Assembly: GCA_030141605.1 (NCBI GenBank)
Contig: JAQGDQ010000026.1
Span: 1 to 64,000, forward strand
Origin: Tubiluchus corallicola
Taxonomy: Eukaryota; Priapulida; Priapulimorpha; Priapulimorphida; Tubiluchidae
Direction: 5' to 3'
DNA: 64,000 nt
Shown here: one piece after another, positions 1 through 11,378 of the stretch
Layout: every line of letters begins with the position of its first letter
Numbering within the stretch: the first letter of the stretch is position 1
The notes under the pieces: model-generated
The model's database searches: none
What the model was told of the DNA's origin: nothing
What the model saw: only the letters and a program-made list of their open reading frames with translations
Program-made: the position numbers and the translations under genes

Positions 1-770
1 AAACTTGTGCAACAGATTTTAAGCTTTTTTAATTTGCTCAAAAAATGATTCTGAACTGTAAACATGACTTAAATTTGTATAGACATAATCCTATATTTAT
101 CCATAACATATAAATTAAAACATTTATTAAAAATTTATTTTTCATTGCATTTTATTGTGTCTAGAAATAAGATGTAATGATAATTACCCACATGCTATGA
201 TATATATCATGATACTCTTCTGGGTTCACATCATGCAGTTACAATATCATGACACAAACAAAATTCATTGCTATGCCTTTTTAAACACATTCACAAAACT
301 AAATTATATACATCACATTCTATTTCTTTTCACACACTGATTCAACAGAATGAACGTTACATACAATCAAATGACTTAATGTATTATATGTTGCGTAACT
401 ATGAATACTTCTCCTACAATAATAAAATTTCGATATTTATAGATAAATAACATTATCATATTATTACTTCACTGTGAAACCATTAACTGCAGGTATTCAT
501 TCACATGTTGTGCAAATAAACAATAAGTAAGAAATGAAGCTGTCTTGCATCTTCAGACAAAGGATTTAGCCTAACAACAACGACAATTATGACTGCAATG
601 AGCAATGAGGACAAGATAACTTTGGCAAATTTCAGTCATTTGTACAAAAATGATAATAAAAAGCATAATTAAAATAAAAACAATTGCTGTAAATTGCAAA
701 ACAAAGGTTAGCTTAAAAATAACAAGAATAAAAAAGAAGGTGACTACATATTATCCTGACACCAATGATA
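1..770. other. AT-rich flank downstream of OSGEP
   Basis: No gene is recognised here. The stretch is AT-rich with only short open frames that have no family features. Because OSGEP reads leftwards, this is where its 3' untranslated region should lie. I see no long T run on the plus strand just below 771, which would be the copied poly(A) tail of a retrocopy. Confidence 0.5.
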
Positions 771-1766
771 TCAAGTTCTCCAGTTTATTTCCACTTCATC
801 AGTTCTGTATCGTTGGGTGCACGTAGTTTCAAGGAATGGTGTTACCTGGCCAACACGGAACATTTCAAGCCCTGCTTGAGCTATCATGGCGCCATTGTCG
901 ATGCAAAAGCGCTCATCCGTTGAAAATAATATGGCATCACGTTCACGAGCCATTATCTCCATCATTTCCTGCAGACGAAGATTGCAGCCAACACCTCCTA
1001 CAATCATCACCTCTGCTGACCCACAATGTGCCATAGCTCTTTCTGTTATTTCAACCAACATTGCAAATATTGTTTCTTGTAATGAAAAACACAAGTCTTC
1101 AGCAGTGAATTCTCCACTACTGATTAACATTTCTGCCCTGTCTTCAATATAGAACAGGAGCCCAGAAAAAGACACATCCATGCCTTTTACACAATACGGC
1201 AACGGAATAAATTTCTTGCCATTTTTAGCCTTTTGCTCTATATTATAACCAGGACTGGGGTCATTTGAAAGTTTTAGTACTCGTGCAAATCTATCTAAAC
1301 AATTCCCAACCGCTATATCAATGGTTTCACCAAAAATTCTATAGCGATTTAAAGAATAAGCAATAACTTGGGTGTTGCCACCACTCACATATAATACAGT
1401 TGGGTTATGTGCTCCTGTTACAAGTCGCCCCATTTCTATGTGACCAATACAATGATTAACCCCAATAATAGGTTTTTTCCATAGCTGGGCCACAGTGCGT
1501 GCTACTAAAGCAACAGTGATCAGTGGTGCAGCCATACCAGGTCCTTTTGTATAACAGATAACATCAATTTCCTCTGGTTTTACATTAGCTTCTTCTAGTG
1601 CTTTCTTCAGCACATCTAACACACATGCCTGATGATGTTTGGCTGTATCCTTAGGCAGAAAGCCTTGTCCAGGTGGAGTAATATAAGTTCGACGTGGATT
1701 TGCTAGAACAAGTCCATCACGAGTGTAATGCTGTTTAGCGCCCACATCAAATGCAGTGTATGACAA
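771..1766 (-). CDS. OSGEP: tRNA N6-threonylcarbamoyladenosine synthase subunit OSGEP/Kae1, N-terminus missing
   Basis: OSGEP (Kae1) is the catalytic subunit of the KEOPS/EKC complex. It transfers threonylcarbamoyl from threonylcarbamoyl-AMP to A37 of ANN-decoding tRNAs. The 331-codon frame aligns with animal OSGEP from about residue 18 of the family to the end. Visible landmarks are [18 protein letters not shown] (21-38), [11 protein letters not shown], the metal-binding [87 protein letters not shown] and the metal-ligand Asp in [12 protein letters not shown]. It ends [14 protein letters not shown] as expected. The first 15 residues ([15 protein letters not shown]) do not match the conserved start, which carries a GFEGSANK-type phosphate loop. 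I did not find that segment in the roughly 3 kb upstream on this strand, so either a first exon was missed or this is a 5'-truncated copy. The body has no intron, unlike the other genes here. The family call is very sure; the true start and whether it works are not. Confidence 0.9.
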   Translation of the reverse strand: MSYTAFDVGAKQHYTRDGLVLANPRRTYITPPGQGFLPKDTAKHHQACVLDVLKKALEEANVKPEEIDVICYTKGPGMAAPLITVALVARTVAQLWKKPIIGVNHCIGHIEMGRLVTGAHNPTVLYVSGGNTQVIAYSLNRYRIFGETIDIAVGNCLDRFARVLKLSNDPSPGYNIEQKAKNGKKFIPLPYCVKGMDVSFSGLLFYIEDRAEMLISSGEFTAEDLCFSLQETIFAMLVEITERAMAHCGSAEVMIVGGVGCNLRLQEMMEIMARERDAILFSTDERFCIDNGAMIAQAGLEMFRVGQVTPFLETTCTQRYRTDEVEINWRT

Positions 1767-4134
1767 ATATGTTTATCGTTGACGAAGCAACAACGACGAT
1801 GGCTAAAAACGCAATTAAATGAAAACGAGATGTTTTATGATAAATAATACCAAGCACGACGTCTTCGTGCATTGGTTCAGTGTTCCAGTAAAAATTTTAT
1901 AGCAGAAAACATCTAAGAAATGATACGCATTTGGCTACCTTTAATTTTAACTAGGTCTAGCTCAAATCATTTGTAAGTCACTCATCTTGCACTCTTCTCA
2001 GATCTGTGGATTGGTTGAAACAGTGGCATTATTCAAAATTATGCTGTTACCATGACAGATGGGATAAAACAATATTATTAGTAAAAAGTGACTTACCAAT
2101 TCTGTCAGTAAAGCAACAACTTTGCGACTATTTATATTCATTTTTGTACCATCTCAAAAACCAAAATCAGTCAGTGTATAACTTTTCAAAGCTTAGTCAT
2201 CAATTTTTCCAGCCTACAAATAAAGATATGTTAGAATTAGACCAAAGTTTAAATAGGCTATACTGCCACTTTACTATACCTAGCATGCTTGAATGCTATT
2301 GTGTGCTGAGTGTGCTCAAATGAAAAACAGCAATATGATAGAAAAATGCTCTTGTTGCAATCTGTTTTAACCACAGCTAGTAAATAAATAAAGTGATTTG
2401 CTGCTGAAAAAAATCATAAAAGCATTTCATACATTACCTTCACATACATGACACAGAAACTTAATCTTTTCAAAACTAAACACCAAAGGTTAGCATTATT
2501 TCCAAATGCATTTATTTTCACCAAAAATCTCTGTGACCTTAAAAGTTATATTCTGCAGAAGCTCGTCAAAAGTTTAAACAGTAATGAGCTGCTATGCTAT
2601 TTATGCAAATTTATAATAGAACATTAGTTTTGTCAAAAAAAGTTTATATTTTACTGTTTATTAATGAGTGTTAAGGACACTTTTTGAAGTTAAATGTAAT
2701 CTACCAAGAATCACTGGCAAAAATATCACATTCTAAAAAAAGATGGATTATTCAGGCAAAATGTAATCATGATGATCCCACTCAGGATTATAATAAAATT
2801 ACAATAAAATTAGAATGAAATCAAGATTTTTGTATATCACAAACAAAGATAAGGAAGCAGCGCAAGTAATAGGTAACTACTAACTCAATTATGTACTCAA
2901 AAACAAAAAAAACACGATTGGAGTTCGGCATTGTTTCACCTGGCATTGAACATAAATAAAGAACTGAAGACAAGCTTTTAAAGTTATGCTACTTTGATAT
3001 TAGTAACAAAAACCCATAGACTCATATTATAGTAGAATACATTACAAACTTCAACTATGTCTAGCGTCAACTGTTTACATGACAATCCAAAGGAACTAAC
3101 CACAGCCGATCTCTACGACCTAATACTTCGTGAACGCAATGCTACAACTATGACTTAAGCTCCAACACCATACTTATGATCATAATCAGTTTGATAACTG
3201 CTCTTCCACACCAACCAGTTATGTCAGAACAAGTGGAACAACTGAACAGTGTTCTAGCAATAATCCAGATCAAACACATTTTTCGCAGTCTCAAGTTTCT
3301 ATGCCTGCGATAACACTTCTAATTGTATACCCGCTCCAGTTAGTATTTCTTCTAGCACACCTTATTGGGTTGCACCACCAAAGTACTCAGCTGACAAATT
3401 AAGATCAGCTTTTGTTGCCTTTGATAGATTAAAAACTTTGACTTTTCTTGTCATTCGATGCCTTTACTTATGTTAGAAATAATTCTTGGTTCGGTTATGT
3501 TCTACTCTTGTTGCCATCTTACAATTTCAAAGAAATTTGAATCATTTCCTTGTGATGTGCCATCAGTAATAGTTATGCAGCCTTTCATTTCAGTAGTTCA
3601 ATCATTCTGTGTATAGGTAAAGATATGCAATTAATGTTCATAGAATTTCCATAATTTTTCTACTCTGGCCTATCCTCAAGAGTATTATTTGTCATGTCAT
3701 ACACCCCAATTATCATATTGATATTCAGAAAGTGCTGAAATGGAATAAGAAATTCTTTTACAGTTCTTATGATTCGCTTATTGGTCACTGAATTATACAA
3801 CTTCAGTATACTTATTGTAATTTCTTGATGTTAGTGCCAAGTGGAGCATCTCCTTTTTGAAATGATGTTTCTACACTCCAAAAGGTTTGGATGTGACACA
3901 AAGAAAGGTTTTTATTGGCTATGGGCATTTGGCGAGTGGAAAATTTTTTGTTCTAGTTTAACAGACGATATGATGGCGTGTGTAGTGTTTTCTGTCTTCA
4001 GTTTATTTTTGTCAAATTTGCGATTATATGTGCATAATAAACAGTTGTTGCTTTTTCAAGTGTTCGTTCTTTCACGTTTATGGATTGTTGAAATCGGATG
4101 GTTTCCGACAGATGATGTGTCTAATCCATCTAAC
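1767..4134. other. Intergenic AT-rich DNA, no recognised gene
   Basis: I recognise no gene here. A 105-codon open frame at 2006-2323 (plus) and a 112-codon one at 3841-4179 (plus) are the longest; neither has a motif, signal peptide or splice context I can defend. The stretch nearest OSGEP would hold its promoter and any missing first exon. I looked for the conserved OSGEP N-terminal motif in reverse complement and did not find it. Confidence 0.4.
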
Positions 4135-4740
4135 TCAACGCTTTTGTATGACCTCACTCCATTCCTCCTTATTTGTTAAATCATATAAATCCTGATTTGA
4201 AATTTTCTTTGGCCATTTTATACCCAGTATCTTTCTGTACAGACGTCTTTGGAAAGCTCTGATTTCATTCTTCTGGATAATCCACAATTCAGAATTATCC
4301 ACTTTGACTATCCACAATTCAGAATTATACAAGAATACAGGTTCTACAAGTGATGACAGAATATGTAGTTTAGTTTCTTTCTATGGCAAGATTTGTAGTT
4401 TCAAAAATATTTGTGAGCTTAGAATATGCAGTGAAAGCTAATATTTTTCTGCATGGTATGTCAGCTTCAGTGCCTAGTAAACTGCCAAGGCATTTGCAAT
4501 TCTTCCAAGACGTATTCCCACCACGTTATATTGTGTATTGTTCTGTTTTGGCATCATTTATCTTTGGACTGAAGTTTTTCAGGCGGTTGGTTGCATCTTG
4601 TTTCACAGCCTAAATTTCGCCAATGATAGTTCCTATCCATGCAATATCATCAGTATACTGCATGGGCAAGAGACTCGAAGGAGATCCAAATATTGTTAAT
4701 TATGCTGTTGCTGAATCAGTATTGTATCAGGGTACTTCTT
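4135..4740 (-). mobile_element. LINE fragment, C-terminal part of a reverse transcriptase ORF
   Basis: Read on the minus strand from about 4740 down, the DNA gives broken frames with the conserved C-terminal layout of many non-LTR retrotransposon polyproteins. A LGSLLGTEADI-type stretch comes first, then a RKILAFTAYSKL-like block, LYNSELW, and finally IRAFQRRLYRKILGIKWPK followed by ISNQDLYDLT. The last block matches the family's AFxxRxxRKILxIxW signature. Stops and frame changes break it between 4333 and 4620, so it is a dead remnant. The endonuclease and the reverse-transcriptase core are absent. The clade cannot be fixed by eye. Confidence 0.75.
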
Positions 4741-5223
4741 TTTAATAGTTAGCTAATTTATCTATGTTAATACAAATTATACCAAAAATGTTAATTATCA
4801 TCATGTTTTACTAATGTAATTACATGTATTTGAGCAATAAATTGAATTAAATAGTCGGTCGGATTGACTTTGGATCTAGAATTGTGTACATATGACCTAC
4901 AAGCTGTGCCGGTGGCACGCAATTTGTTTGCTTCAAGGCTGTTGCAAGATAAAATGTGAAGAGAACAGCGCTTAGACAATCACCTACCGAACACCAATGT
5001 TTAACAAAATTCTGAGCTGAATACACCCTCACATCTTACTTGCACGGATAGATTCTGCAGCCATATACTCAACATGTGGGATTTCCTTCTGACCAAAAAT
5101 CTGACTTTTAAAATCAACAACAGAAATCACTGAAGCAAAAAAGGTTGCCGCCAATTTTGTTCGTTTTTCAATCACATTTTATTGTGCACGTTCAGTGACT
5201 TACAGTTTAAAGCTGCTGTTAAG

Positions 5224-5718
5224 CAGTGGCGGCTCGTAGCTAAAGTTAGTGGAGGGTGCTGCTTCAGAAAATGTTTAGCCATTGTTCTAAATTTAATATT
5301 GTATAAAACAAGCATAATTTATTATGTAATTTTAATCTTGTAATTTGCAATTGTAATTTTAAATAAAAACATACGAAAGTTTATACGTTAAAATATTTTT
5401 GTATATTGTATAAGTTATCACAGTTCAAACTTGATTAATTCATGGTAAGCACATGACAACTGACAACAAACTGTCTGAGCGACAGTATTTTCTTTACCTG
5501 GGCTCAGACATGTGTGTATAGGCACAAGAGCCAAACAATGTGTTGCTGGAGCGCACTGTGCTGAACTGTGAAGCAAACAGTAGTGCCCTCATGTGCGCTG
5601 ATTCCACGCAAATATAAACAAAGAACTAACAAAAAAATACTTATTGTACTGAATATTATCGATAATATCGAGTGAAAATAAGGTGCTGCAGATACACAGT
5701 ATAGATGAGCCGCCACTG
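5224..5718. mobile_element. Non-autonomous hAT-type element (MITE)
   Basis: The element begins CAGTGGCGGCTC at 5224 and ends with its reverse complement at 5718, giving a perfect 12-bp terminal inverted repeat of hAT type. Flanking octamers CTGTTAAG (5216-5223) and TTGCTAAG (5719-5726) match at 6 of 8 places, as expected for an aged 8-bp target duplication. The 495-bp interior has no transposase, so the element would depend on enzyme made elsewhere. Confidence 0.75.
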
Positions 5719-6407
5719 TTGCTAAGTGCTAACCAGTGAAAAATTGCACGTTTTTCTTCTTGTTACTGGCTGTTGTAATTTTGGTTTCATCAAAATATAA
5801 TATATAGTCTCACTAATCTATTGTATCAGTGGCGATGAATGGGCATGTGGACCGTTTTACAAGTTGCCTATTTTCTGTGGACTTGAAGATACAAACCAGC
5901 CAAAGTTTAGTGACTTAAAGATAATATTCAAACAGTTTAATTATATAGTAAACATTTTATTACTATGAAACCACTGTTCCGTAATATGAATATGCGTTTT
6001 TATAATAACTTCTGTAAGATTCACTCACAGTTGGTGTTAATCATAAACCAAATAATATAATTTAACACCAATAAACACTGAAACGATACTAAAAACAGTG
6101 ATCGTCCGATTTCAACGGGATCCTTTCTTCAAGTGACAATCACACAGTACAGCGTGAGCGGATGGTACTATAAGTATCTAACGAAATTTCGGACTTTCAG
6201 TAGACTTCACAAGAAACCTGTTGCTTGTATTGGGAAAACTAGATATCGTCTTTGGTCACACTTACCTGGCTCCCCCTAAATTTTGGTCTAAATTTACATT
6301 ATGAAAAGTGTACAGCCACCCGCTACATATTTTTGTAATATTGGTGTTAAAGACTCTTCAACGGGCAATCACTACCCCTAATGCCATATGTAATGTTTGG
6401 GTCCGTA

Positions 6408-6410
<3 letters not shown>

Positions 6411-6450
<40 letters not shown>
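6411..6450. repeat. (AC)n-(AT)n microsatellite
   Basis: A dinucleotide AC run passes into an AT run over about 40 bp. The 5.7-6.4 kb DNA on its left shows no gene. Confidence 0.95.
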
Positions 6451-6544
6451 TGCTATTTCAACAAATTCCAACTACTGCTTTGCTATTTGTGGATCTTCTG
6501 ACTCAATCAGATTTTGAAAATTTACTTCTGTAGTTGGTAGCACA

Positions 6545-7490
6545 TTTCTTATCACCATACATTAGAATAGATGCTCTGTCATATCTTCTTCTTTACCACA
6601 TAGCGGGCACTATAGATCTCCATTAAACTTACTTCTATAATTACATTTTAGTGGTAGCATATTAAGCTTTATCTCTAAAACCCTTTTCGTCTTTTCTGGT
6701 GTTAACTGAGTCATATACTGCCTGGGTTTATTATGCTCATAAGTTAAGAACCTTAACTTAGTTTTTGAGTATATATGATGTGCACTAACTTTAATAAATT
6801 TTCTTATGTTTTCTTTTACATGCTTCTTCCAGACTGACTTTTTAAGAGTCTTTATATGCCCTAACTGTATGCCGTAACACCTAACACTTCTCTGCATCAA
6901 GGAAAACTATTTCTAACTCTGGGCCTACCCATTTGTAATATTCAATTATTCGGTAAATTGTAAAGATATGATCAGAAGTTCCTCTTTTTTGCCTCTCACC
7001 GCACTGACTTTCTGTAATCTCATTTTCTAAAAGTGCTTCATTTCTTTTCAATAATATCCTTTTGTACAATTTCATCAGTGTATTTGTTAAATATATCCCT
7101 CTTCTGTTGGTGATATCATGTCTATTGATTTTATTTTCATTTGTTTCCACTGATCAGGAATTTCAATTCCCTAACTTGGTTCAACATTCTTACTATGCTT
7201 TCTTTTAAATCTTTGCTTGCATATATTATCATTTCGTTGGTCCAACCCTGAAGGTCACCCGCCTTACGTTTTTTTTAAATCTCTTATTACTTCATCCACC
7301 TCTTCTACACTTATTTCCCTTATTTTTCTCCTTTACTTGTCTCTATAATTTGGTTGAAAATTTTATTGACTTTTTCTTCTACTTCAGATTCTGCTTCCTC
7401 TATTACGAGTAGTTCTGCATAATATTTCATATACTTCTGTTTAATTTGTCTACTGTCACTGATCACCCTGCGCGCTAGCTTACCCTTTTG
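6545..7490 (-). mobile_element. LINE fragment with reverse-transcriptase start and C-terminal zinc knuckle
   Basis: Read on the minus strand from about 7490, broken frames give a non-LTR reverse transcriptase. In order they show a GDLQGWTNEMIIYASKDLKE block, then NRRGIYLTNTLMKLYKRILL with RNEALLENEITESQCG and GTSDHIFTIYRIIEYY (about 7130-6920), then VFLDAE. After a deletion of the catalytic YADD part comes a C-terminal block ending CPLCGKEEDMTEHLF near 6560, the usual terminal zinc-binding motif. An amber stop precedes the CPLCG motif. The element is decayed and internally deleted. Its C-terminal type differs from that of the fragment at 4135-4740, so they are likely two families. Confidence 0.8.
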
Positions 7491-7913
7491 CGCGATACCT
7501 TACCCGACAACAACAGTCCGTAATGCTCTGCCGAATAAAATGTGTCCACGTCAATGTCTAGGGCGACACTAACTACGCGAACTGCTGCGCTGTAGAAGTT
7601 TTCTATTTTCTGCCTTTGTACACTTTGTTTTTAGTGCATTTTCTTTCCGACATGCTCCCTTAAAGGTTTGCCATATTGTACGATGAATTTTGCCAAAAAG
7701 TTTCCGAGTTTTTGTGTTTTAACAGCTGTAATTAATGTCATATTTCGAAAGCGGCGTTTGTCTTAACTTATGCTACTAATGTACTGAAAACTTCGTGTGG
7801 AATAACCAGCGTTTACCGTTCTCATTATAACTAGTATAACTAACTAGCAGTACGTCGGTTCATTTATACGTATGATAGTAATCTGTAGTTCTATCTCAGT
7901 ATCTGTATTGTAG
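7491..7913. other. Unassigned DNA between a LINE fragment and a TIR element
   Basis: No reading frame or RNA gene is recognisable. The part at 7460-7620 is somewhat richer in CpG than its surroundings, which may mark another repeat. Confidence 0.3.
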
Positions 7914-8806
7914 GGCGCCGAGTAACCCACTAACCGAAGTAGGACACTTCCGGTAAAAAGCGTGTGCTAAATTTGCGGAAAAGCAGTGTCGTACATGGGC
8001 AGCCCAAATAGGACCCTGGCGATTCTTGACGAGAATCGAGAATTATGATAACATCATAAAACATAAAACTAAATCTGTTTTAGGGAAAAAGCAACTTTAT
8101 AGTCTTTGATAATTTACAAAGTTATTGTATTTTTTACAATAGTATCATCAGTATTATTAGCTCCATTAAAATCATAACATTATACTAAGTAGCTAATGCT
8201 TTAAAGAGAGAAGCTATGCACACAGTTATTACAGAAATAATTACAAGTTTAGAAATCAGACAGATGCTGCTAAGCCTTCACAACACAAACAGTAATTTTT
8301 AACATTTGGGAAAAGCAAAGACAAGTAGTTTTAATAATATCAATAGTATTGTAACATGTAGGGCACTATCCTACATGGCTCGCTAGCCCATGTAGGGCAC
8401 ATAAATAGAACGTTTGCTTAGGGAGAAAACAATTATTTGTCCAAGAGGTAGTGAAATGGATCGCCTGTCCATGAAGTGAGACAAAATAAAAAAATGATAA
8501 AATGATATACCTTAAACAAATGTTGAAATCGCTAAAAAGTGGGTTTATTTCACTTCAGCAACATTAATATCGAAACCGAATTTAATATTGTCCGTTCTAC
8601 CAGCTCAGAATAAAATTCTTTTATTTTATCAGATGTATAATAAATTATTCAACGTGTATCGACGTTTTTAATTATTATTATTACATAAACAAGGACAACG
8701 GACGGTGCCAGTACACTTAACGACTTAATGACCTGTCTCTAGTGTCTTAGATGGGCTGCCATTGCACGCCAATTGTCCTACTTCGGTTAGTGGGTTACTC
8801 GGCACC
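7914..8806. mobile_element. 893-bp DNA element with 33-bp terminal inverted repeats
   Basis: The first 33 bases (7914-7946) and the reverse complement of 8774-8806 agree at all but one position. The shared part starts GCCGAGTAACCCACTAACCG and continues AAGTAGGACA. The interior carries no transposase. Around 8353-8401 it contains two direct copies of CATGTAGGGCAC flanking an inverted pair, CCTACATGG and CCATGTAGG. A GGCAGCCCA motif sits just inside each end in inverted orientation. I see no clear target-site duplication, so the superfamily is left open. Confidence 0.8.
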
Positions 8807-9059
8807 AAACAATGTATATAATTTTCTTTTTGTACTTTCCAATATATGTAATGTTAATTGCATATTTGTGCAATAAACTGAATTGAATTGTTAACTCAGT
8901 ACTTGGCTAGGAATATGCAGTATTAGTCGTCCCATTCTGATGATCCCGTGGCCATCCCTGGATAATTTTTTTAATGTTAGAAACTTACTTATTTGCCTGT
9001 AGGATGCTTGGAATTAGTGATGGGCCGATCAAATATGCTGTTCACCGATACTGATCAAT

Positions 9060-10400
9060 CACAAGACAAAATATATAAATATTGCTATCATAAAAACTAT
9101 TTTAGACTGTATCTTCTTTTTCACATATTTATCACTCAGTTATTTTGCATCCATCCATATCCAATGTTAAGGCTAGAGGTAGACCCATGGATCACCTGTA
9201 ATGCCTGTTCTCTACTGGCATTAGTGTTGTATGGTGCAAGAAAAAGTTTTTTTATCCACTCATATTCTAAATTTCGTTTAAATTCATGTATTGATTTAGA
9301 TGCTGTGCCTATAGTTTTGCTGCTTAGACTGTTCCAACTGTTTATTACTCGGTTGCTGAAGGTGTGCTTCCTTACATCCTGTCTGGCTCTGGGTTTATAG
9401 ATGTAAATGCTGAATTCCTTAAAACAAATGATGACTCGTCCAAAACATCAATTTTACTGCTAATTCTAAAAACCTGAATCATGTCACTTCGTTCTCGTCT
9501 GTATTGTAAAGATGGAATGCTTAATTTTCTTAGCTTTCCGTGTAATTCAAGTCACTAAATTATGGAACCAGTTTGGTAGCCCTTCGTTGTACATTTTCTA
9601 TGAGTTGTGCACCTCCTATAAACCTTGGTCCCCAAACAACATTTGCATATTCTAGGTGTGGTCTAATAAGAGTTTTGATTATCTGAACAATCATTTCATT
9701 GTTTATGTATGTAAATGTATGTTCGATGGCTCGAGGAATTCTATTGGCTTTGTTTACCACAGAGCTTGTATGATTGTGAAATTTCAGGTTCTCATCAATT
9801 AGCACACCCAAGTCTTTCTCACGGTTTGCAACCACTAATGATTTTATTATGCCTTCATTGTCTTGTATGGAATAAGTGTATTTCGGATTATCATAACCCA
9901 TGTGGAGCAATTTACATTTCTCTCTATTGAATTTTAATTGCTAAATCCTAGACCAATCAGCAAGAATGTTAATGTCCTGTTGAAATTGAACCATTGACTG
10001 ATCACTGTTTAGTGGGCTATGCATTTTTGTATCAATGCAGATATTTGATCTGGCAGGTCATTAATGAACAGAAGAAAAAGGCAAGGACCAATTACACTCC
10101 CTTGTGGGATACTGCTTAGAACATCTCGAAAATTTGACTCACTACCATTGACCATGACCTTTTGCCTTCTATTACACAGAAATTCTTCTATCTAACATAA
10201 TTCTTTGTTGCCTATTCCATAAGCTCTTAGTTTAATAAGTAATCTCCGATGTTGTACGCTGTCAAATACTTTTTGAAGTCCAGATAAACACAATCAACAG
10301 GATATCCATTGTCAAGCATATGCGTCCAATCTTCTAAAACCTCCAGCAATTGAGTTACACAAGATTTACCAGAAGAGACCCTATGTTGTTGAGCATGTCA
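9060..10400 (-). mobile_element. Decayed CR1/Jockey-type LINE, reverse transcriptase to C-terminus
   Basis: Read on the minus strand from about 10400, broken frames give reverse-transcriptase signatures in the right order. These are HRVSSGKSCVTQLLEVLEDW, VDCVYLDFKKVFDSV (about 10290), SIPQGSVIGPCLFLLFINDL (about 10100), a thumb region with KDLGVLIDENLKFH and LIRPHLEYANVVWGP (9910-9600), and an end block with RKHTFSNRVINSWNSL near 9330. Frameshifts and stops lie throughout and the YADD active-site segment is damaged. It lies head-on to LMBRD2 and ends about 1 kb upstream of it. Confidence 0.85.
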
Positions 10401-11372
10401 AAAGATAATACATGTATCCCTAAAAACTTGAAAGAAGAAACTTTATTATTTATTTTAAATGATACCGTGGAGCAATAGTGCAGCAAAACAGTTTGAAGTA
10501 ATCAGAACTCAACAGTGGTACTGAAATGCTTAATCCGATACACGTATATTGTTGGTGCCTTTTGGCAGCTCATCAGGAAGGTAATTGAATGAAATATGGT
10601 TGCCATATATAAACAATAATATGCTAAACATTTCAACACTTTAGCGGTATGTAGTAATAGTAAATCTCCGGTAGTTGTAATATAACTTTTCAGATAAATA
10701 GGTTTTAAATAAATATTTTATTTCTTACATTTTCTTATAAATTCAGCAATTTATAAATGGCGTGTTCAGCTTAACAGCTTACCGAACCGATCATTAATTT
10801 TGTGACAAGTCAATTAGAAAATGTTCGCCAATCACTACTGAACGCCACTGTTCACCATTCACTGATTGGTGCTCGGTCCATTACTAGTTGAGATTTTGCC
10901 CTGCTTATGTTTACAGTAGTTTTATTTATTGAAGCATATTTATTTGTTGAGGTTTTTTTTCTTCTGGAGTCCATCTTAGTGTGGCTAATCAAGCTATTGT
11001 CATGCCTGGTTAACTAAATTATAATAAGCTGTGAAAATTGTCTTTTGTTTTTGTATCATTTTTGTATTTAGAAACATGGCTACAGATAACTCGAGTCCCT
11101 CTCTTAGTCTTCCGACATCTCACCCTTTAAATTTTGCAAATTATTATTATCTTGTATCTCATAATTATTTAGAAGTCAAAATAAATATTTTATTCTGTTT
11201 CTTCTGTTCTATAGTTTTATAATCTGCAACTGAAAAAAACCTGACTGGTTTTGGGCAATAGCATGATTTTATTGTTATCCTTGTGAGTTTTTCTGTCTGA
11301 CAGAGTTTCAAGTGTCAAGTAACACGGCAAACATAAACAGTTAAGTAGAAATGTAAGCACTTTCTGTTACAG
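10401..11372 (+). other. LMBRD2 upstream region with probable 5'UTR intron
   Basis: No coding gene is recognised. A pyrimidine-rich tract ending TTACAG at 11372 lies six bases before the LMBRD2 ATG. That is a good splice acceptor, so transcription probably starts further upstream with a non-coding first exon. I could not place that exon or a promoter. Confidence 0.4.
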
Positions 11373-11378
11373 GGCAAA

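Noticed and set aside
3841-4179. 112-codon plus-strand frame
   Set aside because: No start context, family motif or splice support; its end overlaps a LINE fragment on the other strand.
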